This document shows positions 8,905 to 16,035 of a DNA stretch of 64,000 bases, in pieces. Where the stretch lies: NCBI GenBank assembly GCA_023667345.1, contig JAMPAF010000001.1, positions 62,001 through 126,000 of the forward strand. The letters run 5' to 3'. A program made the translations under genes and the position numbers. Every line of letters starts with the position of its first letter. Position 1 is the first letter of the stretch. The notes under the pieces were generated by a model. The model was not told where the DNA came from, searched no databases, and saw nothing but the letters and a program-made list of their open reading frames with translations. Source of the stretch: Clostridiales bacterium (GTDB taxonomy: Bacteria > Bacillota > Clostridia > Christensenellales > Borkfalkiaceae).

Positions 8905-9135
8905 TTCCTCAATATAGCCTTCCCCTCGGTAGAAAAACACAAAAAAACTCCTTCCTCAATATAGCCTTCCCCTTGGTGGGGAAGGTGGCATTTTCGAGAG
9001 CAACGAGAAAATGACGAATGAGGGGAATTCTTTTTTATACTCCCCTCATCCGTCTTGACCCTAACGGTCAAGACACCTTCCCCGCCAAGGGGAAGGCTTA
9101 ATTGTCGTTAAATTTTATACCCCGCCGAGGGGAAG
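8905..9135. repeat. intergenic hairpin repeat, left of the DUF559 gene
   Basis: Two inverted half-elements. Left half: AGCCTTCCCC...GGGGAAGGTGG with hairpin arms CATTTTC/GAAAATG (8989-8995, 9007-9013) and ACGAATGAGGGG. Right half: CCCCTCATCCG, hairpin GTCTTGACC-CTAAC-GGTCAAGAC (9052-9074), then ACACCTTCCCC. Part of the left unit is duplicated (TCCTCAATATAGCCTTCCCC occurs twice, near 8906 and 8952). No gene in 8807-9147. Confidence 0.8.
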
Positions 9136-9147
9136 GCTTTTATATTG

Positions 9148-9501
9148 TCAATATATAGTTATATATTTAAGTATATCGGCGCAAACGTCATCAACCTTGC
9201 AATTTATTTGCATATTGGTATATCGCAACACCGTATAACCGAGTTTACGAAAATACTCATCCCTGATTTTATCGGTGCTTTCTCCCTCTTCCGTGTAATG
9301 TTGGAAACCGTCAACCTCGATTATTACCTTAAACTCCGCGCAACAAAAATCTACAATATAATTCCCGAATATCTTTTGACGATAAATTGTGACAGGTAAC
9401 TTTTTTAAAAAATCATACCAAAGTTTTCTCTCTTCGGCGGTCATATCTTTCCGCAAATTCTGCGAGTTTTTAGTCAGTCTTTTATTGTGTAAATCTGCCA
9501 T
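9148..9501 (-). CDS. DUF559 endonuclease-like protein (PD-(D/E)xK/Vsr fold)
   Basis: A 117-residue DUF559 protein, related to very-short-patch-repair endonucleases. The core is recognisable: TAEERKLW near 21-28, NYIVDFCCAEFKVIIEVDG (Asp51, Glu62, Asp64), QHY, and VLRYTNMQI near 91-99, where family members read VLRFtNeEV. Function in this family is not settled; it is often found next to repeats or in DNA-processing contexts. The gene lies between two clusters of the hairpin repeat. The start codon at 9501 takes its ribosome site (GAGGGGAG, 7 nt upstream) from the conserved GATGAGGGGAGTAT edge of the flanking repeat, so the gene and the repeat appear to have been assembled together. There is no separate promoter that I can see. 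Confidence 0.8.
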   Translation of the reverse strand: MADLHNKRLTKNSQNLRKDMTAEERKLWYDFLKKLPVTIYRQKIFGNYIVDFCCAEFKVIIEVDGFQHYTEEGESTDKIRDEYFRKLGYTVLRYTNMQINCKVDDVCADILKYITIY

Positions 9502-9507
9502 ATGTAT

Positions 9508-9660
9508 ACTCCCCTCATCCGTCGTCGCGTCAATCGCGCCGACACCTTCCCCACCAAGGGGAAGGCTTCAATGCAGAATTATTTTTATATACTCCCCTCA
9601 TCCGTCTTGACCTTAACGGTCAAGACACCTTCCCCGCCGAGGGGAAGGCTTTAATGCGGT
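9508..9660. repeat. intergenic hairpin repeat, right of the DUF559 gene
   Basis: Two half-elements in the same orientation: CCCCTCATCCGTCG...CGACACCTTCCCC with arms GTCG-T-CGCG/CGCG-C-CGAC (9521-9543), and CCCCTCATCC, hairpin GTCTTGACC-TTAAC-GGTCAAGAC (9604-9626), ACACCTTCCCC. The second hairpin matches the one at 9052-9074 apart from its loop. Confidence 0.8.
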
Positions 9661-9671
9661 ATTAATTTTAT

Positions 9672-9700
9672 TGCCCCGCGCGATTTTATCGCGCGGGGCA
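9672..9700 (-). terminator. terminator of the membrane redox operon
   Basis: TGCCCCGCGCGA/TCGCGCGGGGCA stem of 12 bp with loop TTTTA, 16 nt after the stop of the polyferredoxin gene. The U-tract on the minus strand is weak (ATAAAATTAAT), but its place and its CCCCGCGCG core match other terminators here. Confidence 0.6.
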
Positions 9701-9715
9701 GCAATTCTTTCCTTT

Positions 9716-11869
9716 TTAATCGGCAGATTGCGATGCTTCTTCGATTGCCGACCTGAGCGCGGCGCCGCTCGTGCCGCCCGTGAACAGCCTCGTTATAACG
9801 CCGTCCTTGTTCAGTACCACCGTAACGGGCCACACGCCTCTGCCGCCGAGCATTTTATACGTGTTCAGCCCCGTCGCGTCCTGCGCCCACCACAGCGTGT
9901 AGTCGCCCCATCTTGTGCCCTTTCCGTCGGACTCCGTGTCGAGGAAGGCGCGTACCTCGTCGGGCGAGGCGGCGGTTGCGCTGTGAACGGCAACCATATT
10001 TATCCCGCCGTTATATTCCTTATAGACCTCTTCGAACTCGGGCAATTCACCCTTGCACGGGTCGCAGTCGGTGTACCAGTAATTGATTACGGTGACCTTG
10101 CCGCGGCTCTCTAATACCGAGAACTTCGCGCCCTCTTCCGCGTTGTACCTGTCCAGCACGAACAGCGGGCACATATCGCCGACTGCGAAAACTTTGTTTT
10201 GCGCCGCAGCCACGCCGTTATATGCGTCTACGGCGTCGAGCGCGCCCTCTTTCTTTAACGCCAACGCGCCGTTCGCCGAAATTATCGCGGTTACGGTTTT
10301 GGGCACGGATATGTCGCCGCCGACCTTCGAATACGCGTTGTTTTCGATATCGTCCTGCGCGAAAATTATATTGTAGTCGCCCCACCCTTGCGCGTCGATA
10401 AATTCCTGCACGTTGCGGTGGTCCTTATACACCGAGTGAACAGCCACTACGTCGGCAAGATTTTCGTCCGCCAGCGCAGTTGCTATCTCGTTCAGCTTTT
10501 CCATTCCCTCGACGCTCTCGTCAAGGTCGGTGCGCCAGAAATAGAGCAGTTTAGCCTTGCCGCCGCCCGTTGTATATTTTTCGCCCTCGCCTATCGCCGC
10601 CGATTTATACGTCGTAAACGTAAACGATGGCAACGAATTCAACCCCTTTTCGGGCAGATTGTAGCACACGAGCGCGGTTATAAGCACAGCAATCGCCACT
10701 ACCCACGCCACAAATTCCACAACAAACCGCGGCTTTTTAAACGCCGCTTTTACGGCTTGCAGCTTTTTGCCTTTCGGCTTTTGCTCTCTTTGAACAGCGG
10801 CTTCTTCCGCACCTTCCGTCTCTTGCGCGACCGCCGTTTCGCTCTCGGCAGTCTCTGCCTTTTCAATCTCCGCGCTTTCGGAAATTTCAGCGGTTTCAGC
10901 CGTGCCCGCTACGGCAACCGCCGCGTCCGCGTTAGATTTGGCTATCTGCAAAAGCGGAATTTTTTCGCCCCCGGCAACCGCGGGTTGGTTTACGGGCGTG
11001 GTATTTTTTACGAAAATCTGGCTGCCCTTCCAGCTTATCGCCTGTACGGGGCACACCGAAATGCACTCGCCGCACTGTATGCACTCGTGGTCGCCCACGT
11101 GCTTTATATCCATTTTACAGCCCTGTATGCACAGTCCGCAGTCGATGCACTTGTCCTTGTCGAGCTTAACCCCGAGCATCGAAATTTTGCAAAACAGCGA
11201 ATATATCGCGCCGAGAGGGCAGATAAAGCGGCAGAAAAAGCGGTATATGAACACGCTTGCAACCACCACCGCGACCAGCACGCAGAACTTCCATGTAAAC
11301 AGGTACCCGAGCATACTGAAAAAGTCGGTGTTGTTGGGGTTGGATAATAGAGCGGTTGCGCCCTCGAACGTGCCCGCGGGGCATACGTATTTACAGAACG
11401 ACGGTATGCCCGCATAGATTACGGGTATGGCTATTATAGCCGCCAACAGCACGTACTTAAAGTAGGATAATATGCGGGTGAAGCGGCTCTTTCTCAGCTT
11501 TGGCGTGCGTATCTTGTACAGCAGCTCCTGTATGAGCCCGAACGGGCACAGAAAGCCGCAGATAAGCCTGCCCAAAAGCAGTCCGAACAAAATTAAAATG
11601 CCGAATATGTAGGCGGGAGCGCGGGTGCCGCTCTGCGCCAAACTGTCCTGCAACGCGCCGAGAGGACACGCCCCCACCGCGCCGGGGCACGAATAGCAGT
11701 TGAGACCGGGAAGGCACATCTTTTTCGTTTCGCCCGTGTAGATATTGCCCGTGAAAAAGCCCTTTAACTGCGCGTTGTACAAAAGCGCCGCATAGAGCTG
11801 TATAAGCCGCCTTTTAGTGGGTTTGTGGGCTATGAACCAATCTTTGACTTTACCGAAAAACTTTTTCAT
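9716..11869 (-). CDS. NapH-like polyferredoxin membrane protein fused to two TlpA-like domains
   Basis: A 717-residue fusion. Residues 20-235 are membrane-embedded and carry cysteine motifs of the NapH/NosR/MauN type: CYSCPGAVGACPLGALQ (58-74), CGFLCPFGL (104-112), CKYVCPAGTF (159-168) and CRFICPLGAI (213-222). Two classical 4Fe-4S motifs follow (CIDCGLCIQGC 241-251, CIQCGECISVCP 263-274), then an Ala/Glu/Thr-rich linker (about 310-370) and a membrane helix (383-402). The extracytoplasmic part has two thioredoxin folds. The first (about 410-555) has lost its cysteines (YFWRTDLDES at 443-452) but keeps a proline at 523. The second (about 560-717) keeps Cys602-Asp-Pro-Cys605 and Pro681. The likely role is to carry electrons from the cytoplasm through Fe-S clusters to an external thiol relay. 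It starts 1 nt after the stop of the upstream membrane gene. Confidence 0.85.
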   Translation of the reverse strand: MKKFFGKVKDWFIAHKPTKRRLIQLYAALLYNAQLKGFFTGNIYTGETKKMCLPGLNCYSCPGAVGACPLGALQDSLAQSGTRAPAYIFGILILFGLLLGRLICGFLCPFGLIQELLYKIRTPKLRKSRFTRILSYFKYVLLAAIIAIPVIYAGIPSFCKYVCPAGTFEGATALLSNPNNTDFFSMLGYLFTWKFCVLVAVVVASVFIYRFFCRFICPLGAIYSLFCKISMLGVKLDKDKCIDCGLCIQGCKMDIKHVGDHECIQCGECISVCPVQAISWKGSQIFVKNTTPVNQPAVAGGEKIPLLQIAKSNADAAVAVAGTAETAEISESAEIEKAETAESETAVAQETEGAEEAAVQREQKPKGKKLQAVKAAFKKPRFVVEFVAWVVAIAVLITALVCYNLPEKGLNSLPSFTFTTYKSAAIGEGEKYTTGGGKAKLLYFWRTDLDESVEGMEKLNEIATALADENLADVVAVHSVYKDHRNVQEFIDAQGWGDYNIIFAQDDIENNAYSKVGGDISVPKTVTAIISANGALALKKEGALDAVDAYNGVAAAQNKVFAVGDMCPLFVLDRYNAEEGAKFSVLESRGKVTVINYWYTDCDPCKGELPEFEEVYKEYNGGINMVAVHSATAASPDEVRAFLDTESDGKGTRWGDYTLWWAQDATGLNTYKMLGGRGVWPVTVVLNKDGVITRLFTGGTSGAALRSAIEEASQSAD

Positions 11870-11870
11870 A

Positions 11871-12695
11871 TCAACCCAACCCTATGCACTCCGAACAGAT
11901 ATTTATAGCCTTTATAAACACCGTAAGCGCACTGCCGTTGAGCGCACCCACTATTATGAGCACAACGGCGGCGACGGCAAGGGCTATGCGTATGCCGAGT
12001 ATTACCCACTTGTTGTTAAACACCGCAAGTACGGCGTTAAGCTTTGCCTGCAACGTGCCTGTCGCCGTCTGCGGCTTTTGCCCCTTTGTCACCTTTTGCA
12101 CCTTGGGCAGAATGTTTTTTACGGAGTATTTTTCGTAAATTCCCGCGCCGCACACGACAAGCAGCCCCGCAAAGACGCAGGGGAACACGTGTTTTACAAA
12201 TTCCAGAATTTCGTGCGTGACATTTTTGTTGGGGAAGTTTGCGGGTATGCAGAGATAGACTATGCCGTACACGCACGCCACGCCGAACAGCGCCCACGCC
12301 GCGCATTTAAGGGCGAAAACCACCTTTTTTGTCTGCGCTATCGCCGAAAACTCGCCCTCTAACCCCTCGGGCGCGGTCTGCGGCATACGCTTAGAAAGCC
12401 GCGCGAGCTGTAAGTCGGGCGAGATTTTGCGCGGCTTCTGCGCGACGGGGAACACCTCCCACAGCACAAACCCCGCAACTATGCCCGCTATCCACAGCCA
12501 GAAAAAGAGGTCAATTTTCGAGAGCGCCTCTACCACCCTTTCGCGGGTGAACGGCTTGCCGACAAAGCCCGCCGCCGTACCCGAAGAGTACAGCGAGAGC
12601 ACTTGCCATATAAACAGCGCGCCCACAACGACGGTAAACGCTCCGAATATTATTCCGTAGCTTAAACGCACGGATTTGCACGTTTTTTCTTTCAT
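11871..12695 (-). CDS. five-helix membrane protein with C-terminal CxxC tail (CD1871A-like)
   Basis: A 274-residue membrane protein with hydrophobic segments near 10-32, 64-82, 127-150, 165-187 and 226-252. It ends in INICSECIGLG (Cys267 and Cys270), which matches the end of the short CD1871A-type CxxC proteins known from Clostridia, from memory of that family. Those are 40-60 residues long, so here the motif is the tail of a much larger protein. Its gene is first in the operon (promoter 12720-12748) and is translationally coupled to the polyferredoxin-TlpA gene, so the CxxC may pass electrons to the TlpA domains or accept them from the Fe-S clusters. No other domain is recognised. Confidence 0.7.
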   Translation of the reverse strand: MKEKTCKSVRLSYGIIFGAFTVVVGALFIWQVLSLYSSGTAAGFVGKPFTRERVVEALSKIDLFFWLWIAGIVAGFVLWEVFPVAQKPRKISPDLQLARLSKRMPQTAPEGLEGEFSAIAQTKKVVFALKCAAWALFGVACVYGIVYLCIPANFPNKNVTHEILEFVKHVFPCVFAGLLVVCGAGIYEKYSVKNILPKVQKVTKGQKPQTATGTLQAKLNAVLAVFNNKWVILGIRIALAVAAVVLIIVGALNGSALTVFIKAINICSECIGLG

Positions 12696-12719
12696 TGGTT
12701 TAACCTTTATTGCAGATAT

Positions 12720-12748
12720 ATTATATCAACGCGCGCGCGCAAAGTCAA
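12720..12748 (-). promoter_or_regulatory. promoter of the membrane redox operon
   Basis: Minus strand TTGACT (12743-12748), 17-bp spacer, TATAAT (12720-12725). The spacer contains GCGCGCGCGC, an alternating purine-pyrimidine run that could adopt Z-form or be sensitive to supercoiling. The -35 box is 11 bp from that of the divergent promoter at 12760-12788. Confidence 0.8.
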
Positions 12749-12759
12749 CATATTCCCGC

Positions 12760-12788
12760 TTGACAAAGCCTGGCAATAAATTTATAAT
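12760..12788 (+). promoter_or_regulatory. promoter of the cysteine desulfidase gene
   Basis: TTGACA (12760-12765), 17-bp spacer, TATAAT (12783-12788): full consensus. A repeat begins directly at the -10 box and makes up nearly the whole 277-nt leader. Confidence 0.8.
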
Positions 12789-13056
12789 TAATGCGGAATT
12801 GTGAATTAGGAATTCGTAATTATACCACCACCTTAATCTTGCTTTCCCCCTTGCCCTAAGGGGGAAAGTACCCAAACCGCAAAGGTTTGGGGGATAGAGG
12901 GATATAATTTATACCGCATTATAATAAGGTCAAAATTTGCACACCCCTCATTCGTCTTGCTACGCAATCCGAGGCTTACCCCTTTTTAAGGGGGAAGCTC
13001 CGCATCGCGGTGATGGGGGTTAATTCCGAATTACGCATTCCGAATTACGCATTGAA
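12789..13056 (+). repeat. intergenic hairpin repeat, cysteine desulfidase leader copy
   Basis: Ends are AT-rich units (AATGCGGAATTGTGAATTAG; CGAATTACGCATTCCGAATT). Internal hairpins: CCCAAACC-GCAAA-GGTTTGGG (12871-12891) and CCGC-ATC-GCGG (13000-13010), beside CCCCCTTGCCCTAAGGGGGAAAG and CCCCTTTTTAAGGGGGAAGC blocks. No gene in 12696-13065. Confidence 0.8.
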
Positions 13057-13065
13057 ATTACTACT

Positions 13066-14346
13066 ATGGAAAAATTACTTTACGAAAATTACGTTAAAAT
13101 ACTGCACGAAGAACTCTTGCCCGCGATGGGCTGTACAGAGCCTATCGCCATTGCATACGCCGCGGCGCTTGCCAAAAACGCGTTGGGGGCTCTGCCCGAA
13201 CGCGTCGAAATCACCGTTTCGGGCAATATTTTAAAGAACGTTAAAAGCGTTATCGTGCCCTCGACGGGCGGGCTGAAAGGCGTCGTATCCGCCGCGGCGG
13301 CGGGCATTGTCGCGGGCAAACATGAAAAAAAGCTTGAAGTGCTCTCCGAACTGACGGCAAGCGATATAGAAGCGGTTAAATCGTACATATCCGCAGCCCA
13401 ATTCACCGTTAAAGCTGCCGACAGCGGGTGCGTGTTCGACATAGGCATACGCTTATTTTGCGGCGGCGACGAGGCTTTTGCCCGCATAGAGGGGCACCAC
13501 ACCAACGTTGTGGAAATTTCGAAAAACGGCGTGAAAATTTTGGACAAACAGGTCGTCGAGGAGAACTCTAACGACGGCATGACCGACAGAAACTGCCTTT
13601 CCGTAAAGCGCATAATAGAGTTTGCCGACAGCGTTGAAATTAAGGATATCGAAGAAATTATTTCGCGACAGATTGAATACAACACCGCCATTGCGAAAGA
13701 GGGCTTGACGGGCGACTACGGCGCGCGCGTGGGCAAGGTGCTTTTGGACAGCTTCGGCAACGGCGTGCACAATCTGGCGCGTGCCACTGCGGCGGCGGGC
13801 TCGGACGCGCGCATGAACGGCTGTTCGTTGCCCGTAGTAATAGTTTCGGGCAGCGGCAATCAGGGCATGACCGCCTCTTTACCCATCGTCGTATACGCTG
13901 AAAAAATGAACGCTTCGCGTGAAAAATTGTTGCGCGCGGTTGCTCTTTCCGACCTTATTACCATTCATTTAAAGACGGGCATAGGCAGACTTTCGGCGTA
14001 CTGCGGCGCGGTTTCGGCGGGCGCGGGTGCGGGCGCGGGGGTTGCGTACCTCTGCGGCGGAGGCTTCGAAGAGATTGCGCACACGATAGTCAACGCGCTT
14101 GCCATTACCTCGGGGCTTATCTGCGACGGCGCGAAGTCGAGCTGTGCGGCGAAGATTGCCTCGGCGGTCGACGCGGGACTTTTAGGGTACGAAATGTACA
14201 AGCGCGGCAGTCAGTTTTACGGCGGCGACGGCATACTCTGCCACGGCGTAGAGAGCACTATCGAAAACGTTTCCGACCTCGCCCGCGTTGGTATGAAAGA
14301 AACCGACGAAGAAATTATCCGCCTTATGATTAAAGATTTGGGGTAA
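13066..14346 (+). CDS. cyuA: L-cysteine desulfidase, CyuA/UPF0597 family
   Basis: A 426-residue serine/cysteine dehydratase-alpha family protein (UPF0597, YhaM/CdsB type). It breaks L-cysteine into pyruvate, ammonia and sulfide with a 4Fe-4S cluster. The N-terminal MGCTEPIA carries Cys23. Cys313, Cys353 and Cys360 (AYCGAV, ICDGAKSSC) have the 40- and 7-residue spacing that I recall for the cluster ligands of the archaeal enzyme. Length matches the family (430 residues). The ATG lies 10 nt after the end of a repeat and has no clear Shine-Dalgarno sequence. It is divergent from the membrane redox operon; sulfide release or thiol balance could link the two, but that is inferred. A two-base gap separates it from the next gene. 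Confidence 0.88.
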   Translation: MEKLLYENYVKILHEELLPAMGCTEPIAIAYAAALAKNALGALPERVEITVSGNILKNVKSVIVPSTGGLKGVVSAAAAGIVAGKHEKKLEVLSELTASDIEAVKSYISAAQFTVKAADSGCVFDIGIRLFCGGDEAFARIEGHHTNVVEISKNGVKILDKQVVEENSNDGMTDRNCLSVKRIIEFADSVEIKDIEEIISRQIEYNTAIAKEGLTGDYGARVGKVLLDSFGNGVHNLARATAAAGSDARMNGCSLPVVIVSGSGNQGMTASLPIVVYAEKMNASREKLLRAVALSDLITIHLKTGIGRLSAYCGAVSAGAGAGAGVAYLCGGGFEEIAHTIVNALAITSGLICDGAKSSCAAKIASAVDAGLLGYEMYKRGSQFYGGDGILCHGVESTIENVSDLARVGMKETDEEIIRLMIKDLG

Positions 14347-14348
14347 AG

Positions 14349-15617
14349 ATGGTTACAAAATTCAAGGGCGTTGACGCTATATGCTGTACGGGTAAAGAAA
14401 ATTTACTTCTTCTGGCGGGCAGAAAGGCTAAGATATACGATTTGGAAACCAAATCTATCGTATCGGAGATAAAAGTTACGGGCGGCGTAGGCATTTTTGC
14501 AAACGTAGGTTATGAAAATTATCTCGCAACGGACTCCGAACCGGTTTGCATAATAGATTTAGACCGAATGGAAGTCGTTCATAAGTTCAGTACTTACGGC
14601 GTTTACAAGTTTATTTTAAAGAACCTTTTAAACGGGAAATACAGAAAAGAAGATAAAAAGACAGTTTCAGACGGCTACGACGTAGATAATTTTCATTGCT
14701 ACGCCGTAGATTTAAATAAAGAAAGGTTGGTTTTACAGGTTGCCTATACGGTTTTCGGTCGGGTAAATTACGCAGAAAAGAATGTCGCCCTTGCGGAATT
14801 CGAAACGGGCAGTTGGAAATATATAGGGCATAAAAACGTTGCCGTAGGCGATAAAGCCTGCTCTAATTATCTCTATCAAAGAGAATTTAAGTATCCGTTT
14901 TTATGCTACGACAGAGAAAAGCTGAACCGGATTCTCGAACGGCTGAATTTAGAAACCTGTCCCGAAAACCTTGCCCCCATTATTCAACGTTATTTTCGGA
15001 ACAGCGTGTTATACTATCCCAAGTATAACGTTTTAATTTACAAAGATTGCTTGTACGGGCTTGACGGAAATTATGCAGAACCTGCCGACGAGTTGCCCGC
15101 AGACGACGAATTCCGTCAAAAGGGCTTTGACGCGGAAAAGTATTTAAGCGAAAACGGCGTAACCGACAAGGCGTTAAAGTATTTATCGCCCGAATTGATT
15201 TTAGAGGAAGGCTTTTCGCGTGCGATAAAAAGCATAGAGAAAAAGTCGGAAGAACTGAATATTAAGATTAAAGATATTCTTACTACCCCGCACGTTACCG
15301 AAGAGGAATATTTATTTTATCAGATGGGCTCGTTCGATTTGATGGTTACGGACGACGGCTTCGGCGAATTTTTCGAGGACGGCGACGACGGAGATTTTAA
15401 CGAACTTATTAAAGTATTGAACCTGATAGGCGCAAAGCAAACGGTAAAGGTCGTTAAAAAATGTATTGCAATGGCGAAAAAATACAGGGGCGATAAGCAC
15501 GCAATGGGCGAGCATTTCGACGAACTCGTATCCTTAGCCGAGGACATCGAGGACGACTACGTTGAGTTGACGGTAAACTACGTTAAAAGTAAAAGAGGAA
15601 TTGGGGGAAGGTCATAA
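14349..15617 (+). CDS. hypothetical protein, propeller-like N-terminus and DUF4375-like C-terminus
   Basis: A 422-residue cytoplasmic protein with no signal peptide or membrane segment. The first 210 residues have repeating beta patterns (LLLLAGRKAKIYDLETK, YENYLATDSEPVCIIDLDR) like those of WD/YVTN propellers. The C-terminal part (about 305-405) contains FYQMGSFDLMVTDDGFGEFF followed by helices with IGAKQTVKVVKKCIAMA, which resembles DUF4375 (DMP19-type) domains. It starts 2 nt after the stop of the cysteine desulfidase gene, so it is co-translated, but I cannot assign a function. AT content and codon use look higher in A/T than its neighbours, which may mean recent acquisition. Confidence 0.65.
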   Translation: MVTKFKGVDAICCTGKENLLLLAGRKAKIYDLETKSIVSEIKVTGGVGIFANVGYENYLATDSEPVCIIDLDRMEVVHKFSTYGVYKFILKNLLNGKYRKEDKKTVSDGYDVDNFHCYAVDLNKERLVLQVAYTVFGRVNYAEKNVALAEFETGSWKYIGHKNVAVGDKACSNYLYQREFKYPFLCYDREKLNRILERLNLETCPENLAPIIQRYFRNSVLYYPKYNVLIYKDCLYGLDGNYAEPADELPADDEFRQKGFDAEKYLSENGVTDKALKYLSPELILEEGFSRAIKSIEKKSEELNIKIKDILTTPHVTEEEYLFYQMGSFDLMVTDDGFGEFFEDGDDGDFNELIKVLNLIGAKQTVKVVKKCIAMAKKYRGDKHAMGEHFDELVSLAEDIEDDYVELTVNYVKSKRGIGGRS

Positions 15618-15633
15618 TGCGGAATATAATATC

Positions 15634-15667
15634 AGCCGCGCGGAGAAAATTTTTTCTCCGCGCGGCT
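15634..15667. terminator. bidirectional terminator between convergent operons
   Basis: A nearly perfect 16-bp stem (AGCCGCGCGGAGAAAA and its complement) with a two-base loop, placed between the plus-strand gene ending at 15617 and the minus-strand gene ending at 15772. The A/T part next to the loop gives a T-run on both strands. Confidence 0.75.
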
Positions 15668-15675
15668 TAATCTTA

Positions 15676-15768
15676 CCTTAATTCTACATTCTGCATTCTT
15701 AATTCTACATTCTTAATTCTGCATTCTTCCCCGCGCTTGCGTGGCACGGAACGCAGTGTAGTAATTCT
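15676..15768. repeat. AT-rich iterated repeat end
   Basis: Iterated TTAATTCTACATTCTGCATTC units, then CGCTTGCGTGGCACGGAACG, which recurs near 41930-41960. It looks like a partial copy of the intergenic repeat that lacks the CCTTCCCC core. Confidence 0.6.
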
Positions 15769-15771
15769 GTA

Positions 15772-16035
15772 TTACATTCCCACCCACAGCCAGGCTATCA
15801 GCGCGACAATGCCGAACGCCAAAATTACGATTAAAAACACGGGGGCGTACGCCGCAAACGCCGCGCGCACCATTTGCCAGTACTCTTTGCGCGAGGTTTT
15901 GGGCTTGTGCTTTTTCATGCCGCTGTCCTTGCGCTTTTTCATTTGCGGGTTGTACCAGCGGAACCCCTCTACGTTCATGTCCGCAAAGGTCGTTTCCGTA
16001 TCCAAATCGTCAGGTTTTTTATTCTTGTTCGCCAT
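15772..16035 (-). CDS. small tail-anchored membrane protein at the end of the opp operon
   Basis: An 87-residue protein: a charged cytoplasmic part of about 57 residues, rich in Lys/Arg and with FRWYNPQMKK, then one C-terminal membrane helix (about 60-84). It has no signal peptide and no recognised domain. Its start overlaps the end of the OppF gene by 17 nt, so it is translated from the same mRNA and may be an accessory of the oligopeptide importer. Small single-helix subunits at the end of ABC operons are known, but I have no family match. Confidence 0.6.
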   Translation of the reverse strand: MANKNKKPDDLDTETTFADMNVEGFRWYNPQMKKRKDSGMKKHKPKTSRKEYWQMVRAAFAAYAPVFLIVILAFGIVALIAWLWVGM

